A stretch of 64,000 bases of DNA from Palsa-504 sp963753195 (GCA_963753195.1 CAVWBH010000005.1:62001-126000), one strand, 5' to 3'. Positions 37,001 through 45,203 are shown, counted from the stretch's first letter. Notes: generated by a model not told the origin, from the sequence alone. Translations and numbers: made by a program.

Positions 37001-37130
37001 CGCGATGATCGAGGAGAAGAAGGCGCTGGCCGAGCAGATCATCGGCACCGGTGAGAGCTGGCTCGCCAACCTGTCCACGTCCGAGCTGCGAGACGTGGTG
37101 TCGCTGACCGCCGATGCGGTGCCCGAATGA
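34011..37130 (+). CDS. SNF2-family DNA helicase/translocase (island copy, intact)
   Basis: 1039 residues from ATG 34011 (MLVVHGIWAYGAVQLWAED), with GAGGTG upstream; an in-frame ATG 48 bases earlier lacks the family N-terminus. The N-terminal half (about 1-560) is the bacterial SNF2-associated region. The ATPase follows: motif I LADDMGLGKTVQ (about 590), motif II CDEAQAIKN (about 690), motif III ALTGTPVENQLSELW, motif V SLKAGGTGINLTAA, motif VI QATDRAFRIGQ (about 967). ATP-driven DNA translocase; specific role unknown. The stop overlaps the next start (ATGA), coupling it to the SWIM protein. The same pair is broken on the opposite strand at both flanks. Confidence 0.92.
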   Translation: MLVVHGIWAYGAVQLWAEDPALSAHAPPRVGRPSRAPRRHPFAVGAAQLADALVALGAPTADLARKAVDDELTLRLPTAGDGPLASPELTRPRNAAEPPGEDHPSGSTRPSMIAWRIPVLMFEPDAAAGLLTALAGAQSAEITSGGSIGYLCAMALFAADLATRGRVLPMLVPEEDGYAARWRPVLAAADAQRARELASAMPPLCRAAEDAPAGTALADMLDSFADSTVRSQLQAPLLPARRGRRPARIDLTERTVAALTTLDARVTVETSQDATEAQALVKSLGAWLAAAQIPAGPVRTCFRLVEPPEPDPASGIVNPDISHDGGVWRADFALQSVEDPSLLLTAGDVWAGAGTGWLAGDEHPDELLLAGLGAAARLFPDLEDALREPAPAAVTLDNAGALRFLRETGPLLAGAGFGVLLPDWARKARLGLKLTTKSSTASSPSARPSAFGLQDLVEFRYDLAVGDHVLSPGELAELAALKVPLVRVRGQWVELDEQHLKTALKFLERNQSGTMTAADALQADAHGTADGVPVTVAADGWLGDLLSGQADRRLPLLSTPGGFRGELRPYQQRGLAWLSFLGELGLGAVLADDMGLGKTVQLLALIAAAPPGNRLTLLVCPMSLVGNWQREAQRFTPELRVHVHHGAERLTGDELTAALVDADLVITTYGIANRDRDALSLVRWVRVVCDEAQAIKNRDTAQARAVRALPAAARIALTGTPVENQLSELWSIMDFTNPGLLGSARKFRERFAVPVERHGDPEAAEQLRRITQPFVLRRLKTDKSIISDLPEKQEIKVWCNLTQEQATLYQATVTDMLSRIDEASDDITRRGLVLATMAKLKQVCNHPAHLLGDGSRLPGRSGKLARLEEICEEVAADGDKALCFTQYAEFGRMLQPYLAARIGCQVLYLHGGTSKKQRDGLVARFQEADEPVLFLLSLKAGGTGINLTAANHVIHIDRWWNPAVEDQATDRAFRIGQRRDVQVRKFVCVGTLEERIDAMIEEKKALAEQIIGTGESWLANLSTSELRDVVSLTADAVPE

Positions 37131-38062
37131 GCCCACCGTACTTCCCTTTTCCTCAATCCGCAGGACCGATCCCCGTGGACGGCGGGATCAGGGCAAAAAG
37201 CAAGCGGGGCGCGATCGGCGAGCAGTGGTGGTCCCGCCGGTTCATCGCCGTGCTCGAAACCCTCGGGATGAGCGGCCGTCTCCAGCGCGGACGCAACTAT
37301 GCGCGCAAGGGACAGGTTCTGGAGTTCTCGCTGACCCAGGGCAAGGTCACCGCCCAGGTGCAGGGCTCGCGACCGAAGCCGTACAGGGTAACAATCGGCG
37401 TGCTTCCGCTGACCAGCTCCCAGTGGCGGGAGGTCGAGCGCAGGCTGGCCAGCCAGGCGCTGTTCCGCGCGAAGCTGCTGGCCGGCGAAATGCCAGCGGA
37501 AATCGAACAGGTCTTCGCCGACTGCGGCACGCCCCTATTTCCCCGGTCGGCCGCCGACCTTGATATGCACTGCAGCTGTCCGGACTGGGAGGTGCCCTGC
37601 AAGCACCTCGCCGCGGTGTGTTACGTGCTCGCCGAGGCATTCGACGACGACCCGTTCGCGATGCTCGCCTGGCATGGCCGGAGCCGTGACACGCTGCTCG
37701 CAGCGCTGCGCCGGGCCGGTCCGCGGCCCGCTGCCGGGAGCCCCGAGACAGGCGGGCGCGGCCGGGCCGAAGCCGACGCGCCGGCCGTCCCCTTGGACGC
37801 GACCGATGCGAGCGCCACGCGCGCCGTGCTGGCCGACGTAACAGGGCCGCCGCTCGCTCAGGCCGGTGACTTCTGGTCCCCCGGACTGAGCCAGGCGCGG
37901 CTGCGCGCACTGGCCGCACCTCCCGTGACCACCGCGATCCCCGACCTGCTGCTCCGTATGTTCGACCCGCCCCCCCTCATGGTCCGTGGCAATGACCTGC
38001 GCACGGTCCTGTCCGCAGCCTACGAACAGCTGGGCCGCCATGATGGCTCCGAATTATCCTGA
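37127..38062 (+). CDS. SWIM zinc-finger protein (island copy, intact)
   Basis: 311 residues. ATG 37127 overlaps the SNF2 stop by four bases. The SWIM motif is CSCPDWEVPCKH (CxC...CxH), a zinc-binding DNA/protein interaction module. Conserved flanks: WWSRRFIAVLE, VTIGVLPLTSSQWREVE, and GEMPAEIEQVF..CGTPLFP. A C-terminal region holds FWSPGLSQARLRALA and LLLRMFDPPP. SNF2 plus SWIM operons are widespread in actinomycetes and probably act as one complex on DNA. That is inference from coupling. Confidence 0.9.
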   Translation: MSPPYFPFPQSAGPIPVDGGIRAKSKRGAIGEQWWSRRFIAVLETLGMSGRLQRGRNYARKGQVLEFSLTQGKVTAQVQGSRPKPYRVTIGVLPLTSSQWREVERRLASQALFRAKLLAGEMPAEIEQVFADCGTPLFPRSAADLDMHCSCPDWEVPCKHLAAVCYVLAEAFDDDPFAMLAWHGRSRDTLLAALRRAGPRPAAGSPETGGRGRAEADAPAVPLDATDASATRAVLADVTGPPLAQAGDFWSPGLSQARLRALAAPPVTTAIPDLLLRMFDPPPLMVRGNDLRTVLSAAYEQLGRHDGSELS

Positions 38063-39034
38063 ACAGCGACGCCGGGCCAGTTGGCGCCTCGATGCATCTG
38101 CTGGTCCAGCACGGCGGTAACCGGGTCCACCGCATCAGCCCGGTCAGGGACTGGACCTGGTCGCGCAGGTGCGATCTGACCGTCGGTAAACCAAAGCGAA
38201 GGGCGATCTCGGCGGCTGCCCGCCTCCTCGCGCGGGGTGCTGCGGATTCGACAGGCATCCGGCTATGACCTGATAAGTGCCCAGCGAATCGGTCGACCTC
38301 GATGGCGTCCTGAGCCAAACCAGGCGGAGGCGTTGAGGACTAGAGCGCCGGTCAAGTAGCGGGGGCAAGTTCCTTGGTATGAGCGGTTGACTGCGGTCGA
38401 GTGTGCTATTGCCACCAGGCGGCAACCAGACTTTCGATGCGCGGCTCGTGCCACTGCCCCCGGTTGCCGGGTCTACCAGGGCGGTGCAGTCCACCGGCTC
38501 GAACAGCAGAACCGGCACCTGGTCAGCACGGCCGCCGGATTCGGTGATCAGGCCGCCGTCAGGTGCCGCGCCGGTGACGACGCCCCGGCGGCCGGGGCCG
38601 AAAAAGCGGGTCGTCCTGAAGGCTGCCCGGCAGGGCATCTCGATTTCCGCGGCAACGCGGTTGAACAGTTCCCGAAACCCAGGCGTACCGGACCGGAACC
38701 CAGCCGGGCCGTCTTGCCAGGGTTGCTCGGCTGGCTGGGTCTGCGACCGCCGGTCGGGCTTGTTTCGTGCTGCTTTCCCATGACGAACTCAGTTCTCCTG
38801 ATCAGCGTTTGGGGTGGGGACAACGACGTGGTCTTCAGAGCGGCCGAACAGCCCGCGAGGGCCAGCCGTTGCTCACAGCCAAGCGTGGTGTCCGCCTGCT
38901 GCAGGTCGTGGCGGACTGTGCTGAGGAGCCGGAAGGCATCCTCACCTGCCAGGCTGCGGTCGGCGAGCCCGGACCGCGGTTCGAACAGGAACCGCCGCGC
39001 CGCGGCCAGATAGAACCCGGCCTCCATGGCCAGG
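38063..39034. other. Scrambled region without an intact gene
   Basis: About 970 bases between the island SWIM gene and the SNF2 N-terminal remnant. On the minus strand there are short protein-like stretches in shifting frames: FRELFNRVAAEIEMPCRAAF with RTTRFFGPGRRGVVTG and VPVLLFEPVDC (about 38.47-38.69 kb), and EAGFYLAAARRFLFEPRSGL (about 38.95-39.03 kb). These look like debris of one or two genes I cannot name. It should contain the right end of the putative element, but I cannot find a repeat of the left junction. Confidence 0.4.
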
Positions 39035-39196
39035 CCCGGGCAGCGCGGCCAGCAGGTCGGCCAGCTCGGCGGCCGGGCAGGCGAACGGGTGCGGCGCGGG
39101 GGCGGGCGCCGGGTCACGCGGCGCGGGCGGCAGCTCCGGATCCTCACCCCACACGCGCAGCGCCCCGTGCGCCCAGATCCCATGGATGACCCGCAT
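39035..39196 (-). pseudogene. N-terminal remnant of a SNF2 helicase gene
   Basis: From ATG 39196: MRVIHGIWAHGALRVWGEDP, then HPFACPAAELADLLAALPG. It aligns with the start of the intact island copy (MLVVHGIWAYGAVQLWAEDP, HPFAVGAAQLADALVALG). Homology stops near 39035, where the frame breaks into unrelated sequence. Together with the remnant at 30.6-31.6 kb on the same strand it marks the original SNF2-SWIM operon. Confidence 0.75.
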
Positions 39197-39501
39197 GCCG
39201 CTGCCGCTCCTACTTCCGCGTCTGCCTCCAGAACGCTAACAGCGCCAGGGACCTCGCCGCGACAAGGACCGGGCGCTAGGCCCCGGGAAAGCGACCCGAT
39301 AACCGCCCGGGCCGAAACATGAAAGAAACATTCAAAATACGTCTTATTTGAAAACGATAGGTAAATAAACCGTTTAGCGGTAACACCCCGCTTGCCGCCT
39401 CTACCAGCCTTCGGGCAGAATAAGACGATTCCTCCACTGCAGGGATAAATCCGGGTTAGGGTATTGCAGCAGCCTTTGGTGGGGACCCGAGGGGGAGCTG
39501 A

Positions 39502-42291
39502 GTGCTACTCAAGTTCAATTTGTACGACCTGTTCGTGCTTTCTTTCGTCCAGCTGCTCATCTCGACCGTGCTGGTGCTGAGCCCAGCGCGCGAGATAGGG
39601 ACGCGCTTCCGCTGGACGGGCTCGAGGATCACCGAAGTCGTGGTGGGCAGCGCCGGCGCGGTCGCGATCACGATCATCGCGTGTGCGGCGACCCACGTCT
39701 TCTGGGGCCTGCCGATCAGCGGCCTGGAGACCGCCGCCTACCCGCTCGCCATCGTCTCGATCGTGGTCATCGCCTTGCAGGCCGACCGCAACGTCGTGGG
39801 CTGCGTCTTCTACGCCTCGTTCGGCTCGGCGTCGCTCGCCTTCATCATCTGGGCGGCCTACATCGCCGTGGTCGCCACCACGTCCATCCTCGAGACGGTG
39901 ACGGCGTCCCTGGTGCTCCTGCTCGATGTGGCCGCGTTCCTGGTGTGGATGTCCAACATCAACTACCAGAGCGACGTGCTGTGCCGTGCCCGCCGGGGCA
40001 GGCCGCTGCCCAAGGCCGATCCGGGCTATCAGCCGTTCGTGTCGCTGCACATCCCGGCCTACAACGAGCCGCCCGAACTGCTGATCCAGACGATCAAGGC
40101 GGCCGAGGCGATCGACTACCCGGACTTCGAGGTGGTCGTCATCGACAACAACACCAAGGACCCGGCCGTCTGGCAGCCGGTGGAGGAGTACTGCCGGGAC
40201 CGGCCGCGGGTCACGTTCGTGCACGTCGACCCCTGGCCCGGGTTTAAGGCCGGCGCCTGCAATCTCGTGCTGCGCCGCTACACCGACCCGCGCGCCGAGA
40301 TCATCGGCCTGGTCGACGCCGACGACCTCGTCCAGCCGCACTACCTGCGTGAGACGGCTCCCTACTTCTCCGACCCGGACCTCGGCTTCGTGCAGACCTT
40401 CGAGGGCAACCGCGAATACGAGGGAAGCCCCTACTACACCGCCTGCGTGGACTCCTTCCAGGCCTTCTACCTGTCGGTCATGTCGTCCCGCAACGAGCGG
40501 AACACGGTGCCGTTCGTCGGGACGATGGGGCTGTTCCGGCGCAGCGCGCTGACCGCGGTCGGCGGCTGGAACGAATGGTGCATCTGCGAGGACACCGAGG
40601 CCTCGGTCCGGGTGACCAGGGCCGGCTGGTCCGGCCTGTACATTCCCCGCTGCTTCGGCCGGGGCGTGGTGCCGCCCAGCTTCGCCGGGATGCTCACCCA
40701 GCGGCACCGCTGGTGCTACGGCGCCATGCAGATCCTCCGGCTGCACTGGCGCAGCCTGATGCCGTGGGACCGCTCCCCCGACAACCACCTCACCGCGGCC
40801 CAGCGCCGTGACTTCCTGATGGCCTCGCTCGGGTGGTTCCGGGACCTGCTCATGCTGGCGTTCAGCCTGCTGCTGCTGGCCATCACCGGCCTGCTGGTCA
40901 CGCATTCCGGCTTCGCCATCGCCCCGATAGACGGCTCCCGGTCGCTGCTGCCGCTGTCGCTCATGATCATCGCCACCACCTGCATAATTTTCACGCAGCG
41001 CCACTGGACCACCTTGTCCTACCGCCGCGCGGTGCTGTCGCTGGTCATCAGCCTGGCGGTCGCCTTCGTCATCGCGCGCGGCTGCATCGAAGGGGTCACC
41101 AGGCGGGACGGGGTCTTCCTGCGGACGTCGAAGTCCGGTGGCCGCCGGACCATCTTCACCGCGCTCAAGCTGGTCCGGTGGGAGACGGCCATGGCCGTCG
41201 TCCTGTACCTCTCGGTCGGCCTGCTGGCCGGCTTGCGGCATAAGCCATGGCTGCTCATCTTCCTCATCTTCATCCAGGCCACCGTGTACCTGTGCGCCCC
41301 GATCGCCTCGGTGTGGAACCTCCGGGCCCAGGGGGCCCGGAGCCAGGCACGCCAGCGCGGCTTCGCCGAACGCCGCCTGCGCGCCGAGCGCCGCCGGCAG
41401 GCCCGGGCCCTGGTGCCCCGGCCCGCGGCCGCGGCCCTGACCGCGCTGTGCGTCGGGGGGGTGGCCAGCGCCTTCGTGGCCCCGGCCGCGCTGCTGCACG
41501 CCACGACCACGCCGCGAGGAGCGGTCTCCCCGCAGTCGCTGCTCGCCTCCGGGCGCACCGAGGTTTACCTCAAGGTGGGCTCGTCCGCCGCGGAGGCCGG
41601 CCGCACGTACTACCCCATCGGCTCGATACACCTGTCCGAGGTGACGGCGCAGCCGGCGCGCGGACCGGCGCAGGTCGGGCTCAGCTTCCAGACCTCGTCG
41701 CTGGTACTGCTCGGCGAGGTCCTCGGGGCGGCCGCAAACGGGCGGCGGATCTCGCCGGTCAGCCTGGCGTTCCGCACGCCGGGCGCGGACGGCCAGGCCG
41801 CCACCGAGCTGGTGGACACCTTCACCACCGCCGCGGTCGCGTCCCTGTCCGAACAGCTGTCCGGTACGCCGGTGGGCAGCGTCTCGCTCCTGCTCCCCGC
41901 GTCCAGCGACGTGACCAGCACGCCGGCCACGCTGCAGCGCATCGGCCCGTTCGCGGCCCTGTCCGGGGCGCCGACGGCCAGGGCGTCGGTGACCCTGGGG
42001 GCCACCGGGGGCGGGACGCCTACCTACGCGGTGACGGCGGTCAGCCTCTCCCAGGCGGCGTCGGGCGCCCCCATCAACCTCAGCTTCGCGTCATCTGCCC
42101 TGCCCTTGCTCGACGGGATCTTCCATTCCGAAGGCGCGGCCGGCATCCCGCGGCTCACCCTCTCAGTACAGGCGGGTGCGGGCGGTGGCCCGCTGTGGCA
42201 CACCTTCTCGCGGCTGAGCGTCTCTTCCTTCGAAGAGAACCTCTCGGGTTCGGTCTCGGGCACCGCGGCGTTCGTCATCCCGGCACGCTAG
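39502..42291 (+). CDS. Membrane glycosyltransferase, GT2 cellulose-synthase-like, with duplicated C-terminal domain
   Basis: 929 residues from GTG 39502. N-terminal helices (about 10-150), a cytoplasmic GT2 domain (about 175-420) with IPAYNEPPE, VDADD (271-275), CEDTEAS (362) and QRHRW (400-404), i.e. the D, DxD, ED and QxxRW set of processive synthases, then more helices to about 610. After a basic segment and a further helix (about 640-665), two beta-rich repeats of about 100 residues (687-800, 828-929) share LSF.(T/S)S.L.LL..V and a DTFT/HTFS..AVASLSE/SVSSFEE..LSG element. The QxxRW motif indicates polymer rather than single-sugar transfer. The polymer (cellulose-like?) is inferred from the GH12-like and PilZ genes opposite. 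Confidence 0.85.
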   Translation: MLLKFNLYDLFVLSFVQLLISTVLVLSPAREIGTRFRWTGSRITEVVVGSAGAVAITIIACAATHVFWGLPISGLETAAYPLAIVSIVVIALQADRNVVGCVFYASFGSASLAFIIWAAYIAVVATTSILETVTASLVLLLDVAAFLVWMSNINYQSDVLCRARRGRPLPKADPGYQPFVSLHIPAYNEPPELLIQTIKAAEAIDYPDFEVVVIDNNTKDPAVWQPVEEYCRDRPRVTFVHVDPWPGFKAGACNLVLRRYTDPRAEIIGLVDADDLVQPHYLRETAPYFSDPDLGFVQTFEGNREYEGSPYYTACVDSFQAFYLSVMSSRNERNTVPFVGTMGLFRRSALTAVGGWNEWCICEDTEASVRVTRAGWSGLYIPRCFGRGVVPPSFAGMLTQRHRWCYGAMQILRLHWRSLMPWDRSPDNHLTAAQRRDFLMASLGWFRDLLMLAFSLLLLAITGLLVTHSGFAIAPIDGSRSLLPLSLMIIATTCIIFTQRHWTTLSYRRAVLSLVISLAVAFVIARGCIEGVTRRDGVFLRTSKSGGRRTIFTALKLVRWETAMAVVLYLSVGLLAGLRHKPWLLIFLIFIQATVYLCAPIASVWNLRAQGARSQARQRGFAERRLRAERRRQARALVPRPAAAALTALCVGGVASAFVAPAALLHATTTPRGAVSPQSLLASGRTEVYLKVGSSAAEAGRTYYPIGSIHLSEVTAQPARGPAQVGLSFQTSSLVLLGEVLGAAANGRRISPVSLAFRTPGADGQAATELVDTFTTAAVASLSEQLSGTPVGSVSLLLPASSDVTSTPATLQRIGPFAALSGAPTARASVTLGATGGGTPTYAVTAVSLSQAASGAPINLSFASSALPLLDGIFHSEGAAGIPRLTLSVQAGAGGGPLWHTFSRLSVSSFEENLSGSVSGTAAFVIPAR

Positions 42292-42323
42292 CCATCTGTC
42301 CGGGCCAGGTCCCACGGCCAGCG

Positions 42324-43427
42324 CTAACCGCAGGCCGCGTCCAGCAGGGCGGCGTGCACGTCGAGGCAGTAGGCGGAGATCTGCGCGGAAAACCGCGCCG
42401 CGGCCGAGTCCATCGGATCGCCGCTCGCCGGGCCGAACTCGACGCCGAAGGACGCCGTGTCGAGCCAGTAGTGCCGGGCCAGATCGGCCCAGCCGTAGTT
42501 GTCGCGCAGGAGCAGGCTGGCCGCGGAGAACACAGTACTCAGGTCGACGCTGACCCGGCCGTGGCCGACGACGCCGGCTTGGCTGGGGACGAACCACAAG
42601 GTGCCGCCCCACGGTGCGGTGCGCCCGTCCCGGTCTATATTGCTGGCGTAAATGGACCATGTCTGCGTGCCCGGGCGGGCCGTCCCGTCGACCGCGTAGG
42701 GGATGGTGGCCGTCCCGACCTGCAGGCTGGCCGGGAGGAGCGCCCGAGCGTCGTAGTCGGTCCAGACCATGATCTCAAGCGTGCCCTCGGACCGGCACGG
42801 CTGCGTCGTGCCCGTCTGGTGCAGCCACAGGTCATACGCGATGTCGTAGGTGACTTGTGAGGTCTGGGCCGAGTAGTCGGTCACGCCGATCAGGTGGGCC
42901 GGTATCGAGTCCAGCCGCATCGGGAACCGAAGTCGCGGCGACTGCGGCGGGGACGTGTCCGCGTAGCACTGGTTGATGCCGTACAGCACGTTCGGGTAGC
43001 CCCGCACCCAGGTGAAGGCGCTCGGCGCGAGGCAGGCCGCCCCGGTACACGGCGCCGCGGCGGCAAAGCGCCCCTCGATCGTCACGGCGCCGCCCGGACT
43101 CACCGACATGTGCAGGGAGCCCGCGTTCGCCGGACCGCCGAGGTTCCACTCGTCGCCGTTCAGCTGTGCGTAGCCGAGGATCGGGCCTGCCGCGGCACAG
43201 CCTTGTTCAACCGCGGGGCCAAAGGGGCACTGGCCCGTCCACTGCCAGCTGTGACTACCTGCGCCCGTGGCCGGCAGTAGCGCGACGTCGGGGCGGGGGC
43301 CGGCCGAGCCGCATGAAGCAAGAACGACCGGCACGGCGACCAGCGCCAGCACCCGTGCGGCCGGTGACCGTGCCAGCGCAACGGCCTCCGGCCGTATCTC
43401 ACAGCAGGCCGAGGAACATATGGCCAT
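42324..43427 (-). CDS. Putative GH12-like glycoside hydrolase lipoprotein
   Basis: 367 residues. Lipobox VVLASC (Cys39) after a hydrophobic segment, so a lipoprotein outside the membrane. The core resembles GH12 endoglucanases: FTWVRGYPNVLYGINQCY, VTYDIAYDLWLHQTG, LEIMVWTDY with Glu218 as the expected nucleophile, and ASFGVEFGPASG with Glu330 as the expected acid/base. Family match is by motif only. ATG 43427 overlaps the preceding gene by 29 bases; a later GTG would leave too short a signal. Beside a cellulose-synthase-like enzyme, an endoglucanase would trim the polymer, as in Streptomyces cslA loci. Confidence 0.7.
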   Translation of the reverse strand: MAICSSACCEIRPEAVALARSPAARVLALVAVPVVLASCGSAGPRPDVALLPATGAGSHSWQWTGQCPFGPAVEQGCAAAGPILGYAQLNGDEWNLGGPANAGSLHMSVSPGGAVTIEGRFAAAAPCTGAACLAPSAFTWVRGYPNVLYGINQCYADTSPPQSPRLRFPMRLDSIPAHLIGVTDYSAQTSQVTYDIAYDLWLHQTGTTQPCRSEGTLEIMVWTDYDARALLPASLQVGTATIPYAVDGTARPGTQTWSIYASNIDRDGRTAPWGGTLWFVPSQAGVVGHGRVSVDLSTVFSAASLLLRDNYGWADLARHYWLDTASFGVEFGPASGDPMDSAAARFSAQISAYCLDVHAALLDAACG

Positions 43428-44124
43428 TGCGGCCGACGACGGCGACCCCCTCGCCGACGACGGACGACTTCGAGATGGGCCCGAAGTCCCGCGAGTCACA
43501 GGCGTCCGAACGGTTGTCGGCCAGCACGAAATACTGGTCAGAGGTGAGCGTGGTGCTGCGGATAGGCGTCGAGCCGATCTGGCCGAAGCGCGGGTTGTAC
43601 CAGCCCCGTTCGCTGAGCGGCCGCCCATCGACGAAGATCGCGCCGCCGACGGACCAGATCGTGTCGCCGGGCAGCGCCACCACCCGCAGGACGAGATCAC
43701 CACCACTGCCGCCGATCACGGTGCAGGGCAGGGAACCCGGCGGACGGAAGACGACGATCTCGCCGCTGCGGACGGGACCCTCCAGGAGGCCCGCCTTGAC
43801 GACGAGGATCCGGTCGCCCGCCTGAAGAGCGGGCGACATCGCATTCCCGGGTACCGCAAAGGGCTGGATCACGAAGGCCTGCAGGAGCAGCACGGCCAGC
43901 GCCGCCAAGGCGACGAAAACGGCCGCCTTGGCCAGGAACGGCCTGCGGCGGCGCTGGTGGCGGTCTGGTTGTGTCAGCGTGGCGGGAACGTAGTCCGTCG
44001 GCTCAGCGCCGATGCCCCGCAGCCGGTAGTCGAAATCCTGCGGCAGCCGGACGGCGGTCCCCGCAGCGGCGGCCTCGCCGCGGGGGGCCCGCGGATCGCC
44101 GCTATCAGCGGACGAGGGGCTCAT
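43399..44124 (-). CDS. Signal peptidase I homologue lacking catalytic Ser and Lys
   Basis: 241 residues. One membrane helix (about 65-85) and the S26 fold: VIQPFAVPGNAMSPALQAGD, LVLRVVALPGDTIWSVGG, FVLADNRSDACDSRDFGP. In LepB the serine is in PS(G/E)SMxPTL; here it is Ala95 (GNAM). The lysine of (I/V)KRVxGLPGD is Leu146 (LVLRVVALPGD). Both codons are unambiguous (GCG and CTG). The fold box DNRSDACDSRDFG is intact, so the protein is conserved but cannot cleave by the normal mechanism. ATG 44124 overlaps the pilZ stop (TGATG). It may bind or gate exported proteins for the polymer locus. Confidence 0.85.
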   Translation of the reverse strand: MSPSSADSGDPRAPRGEAAAAGTAVRLPQDFDYRLRGIGAEPTDYVPATLTQPDRHQRRRRPFLAKAAVFVALAALAVLLLQAFVIQPFAVPGNAMSPALQAGDRILVVKAGLLEGPVRSGEIVVFRPPGSLPCTVIGGSGGDLVLRVVALPGDTIWSVGGAIFVDGRPLSERGWYNPRFGQIGSTPIRSTTLTSDQYFVLADNRSDACDSRDFGPISKSSVVGEGVAVVGRNGHMFLGLL

Positions 44125-44978
44125 CAGCGACGTCCCTTTCCTTTGGTGGCAGCCAGGAACCGCTGCAGACCGTCGGTCTCGTCGTCGGCTAGCTCCGCGA
44201 AGGCCACGCCGAAATGCGTGTCGGCTCCAGCGCTGCGGCGCCAGCTGACCCGGCCCGTCACGTTGAGGCAGAGCCGCGACGTGGTCGCCTCGGCTTCGAG
44301 CAGGATCGGGCCGCCGAGAGTCGCGCCCGGTGCGAGCAGCGGCGGGTCCTCAGGCAGCACGCACCGCACCCCGCCCTCGCTCAGATCGACGAGCCCGGCA
44401 GAAATGGTGGCAGGCCCGCTTCGGATGTGGGCCCGGCCGCCGACTCGCACCCGCATATCGCGTCGCTGCTCGGTGGCGACGCGGCCGGGGCCGCTCGTGG
44501 CGCCGGCCAGCTGGCCGTGGCCGAAGGCTGCGGGGCCGGAAGACGCAGCGTGCCCGTTCGCGTGCGGCCCAGCGGGCGCAGCCACCTCCGCCCGGAACGG
44601 GCGCAGACGGCGGACACGATGGGCCGGCCCGCGCCCCCGTCCGACGAACTCGATGCCCCAGGTGCGCCGTTCGGACGGCGTCAGATCGGACCAGTTCGCT
44701 GGCATCCGCCGAAGGTATGACGGAACGCCCTCGGCTGGCTCGGCGTGGAGCTGCGTGCCCCATCCCGCGGCCACCGAGGCGGCCTGGGGGAAGCTCACGG
44801 TCACCGCGCTCGGGTCGTAGGGCAGATCGAACAGGCCCTGGTCATCGAGCCAGCCGGGACTGGCGGCGCTGATCGCCTGGGCGACGTCCGGCCAGCGCAC
44901 CCGGGCGAGCAGGTACGGCACGGCGCGGTCGGCGAGCACGAGGTACTTTATTTCTTTCACTCCGGCCACAACGGCCAT
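44124..44978 (-). CDS. PilZ-domain c-di-GMP-binding protein
   Basis: 284 residues from ATG 44978. A C-terminal PilZ domain (about 165-275) with the RxxxR motif in EQRRDMRVRVGG and the second motif in LVDLSEGGVRC, both complete, so c-di-GMP binding is expected. The N-terminal part (YLVLADRAVPYLLARVRW and LPYDPSAVTVSFPQA) is unfamiliar, with a Gly/Ala/Pro linker between. First gene of a three-gene overlapping operon with the dead signal peptidase and GH12-like lipoprotein. It suggests second-messenger control of polymer production, as for bacterial cellulose. Confidence 0.85.
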   Translation of the reverse strand: MAVVAGVKEIKYLVLADRAVPYLLARVRWPDVAQAISAASPGWLDDQGLFDLPYDPSAVTVSFPQAASVAAGWGTQLHAEPAEGVPSYLRRMPANWSDLTPSERRTWGIEFVGRGRGPAHRVRRLRPFRAEVAAPAGPHANGHAASSGPAAFGHGQLAGATSGPGRVATEQRRDMRVRVGGRAHIRSGPATISAGLVDLSEGGVRCVLPEDPPLLAPGATLGGPILLEAEATTSRLCLNVTGRVSWRRSAGADTHFGVAFAELADDETDGLQRFLAATKGKGRR

Positions 44979-45203
44979 TCCCCGCCCCCCTCAAGGCACA
45001 CGGCACCTCAGGCCTCGGCACCGTCAAGGATTCACAGGCTAGCAACGGCATTCCGGGCGGACCAACACATTTCCTCCCATTTCACACGCATTTAACCTAA
45101 ACCTGGCCCACGGCCGGCCGAGGCGGAACCAAGATCGGCGTAAGCACAGTGACCGCCCGGCGGAATGCTGACCGCCTGCCCGGTGAGGAGACCCTGAACA
45201 GGC

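Larger units (their letters stand above)
31615..38999. mobile_element. Putative integrative element with serine recombinase and SNF2-SWIM cargo
   Basis: Native-like SNF2 sequence stops at about 31614 and its N-terminus reappears on the same strand near 39.0-39.2 kb. The DNA between has lower GC, markedly so in the recombinase gene and at 33.65-33.75 kb. It starts with a large serine recombinase 43 bases from the left junction, as integrases usually sit beside an attachment site. Cargo: a small gene and a complete SNF2-SWIM pair. The right end is not defined, because 38.06-39.0 kb is scrambled. No phage structural or transfer genes are present, so it would be a small or eroded element. Confidence 0.5.

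Noticed and set aside
35034..37136. Long minus-strand open frame opposite the intact SNF2 gene
   Set aside because: Pure antisense shadow of conserved helicase motifs.
39330..39500. c-di-GMP riboswitch before the glycosyltransferase gene
   Set aside because: The leader is A+T-rich with small inverted repeats, but the GEMM consensus elements are not there.
39505..41631. Long minus-strand open frame opposite the glycosyltransferase
   Set aside because: No motif; composition typical of antisense frames in GC-rich DNA.
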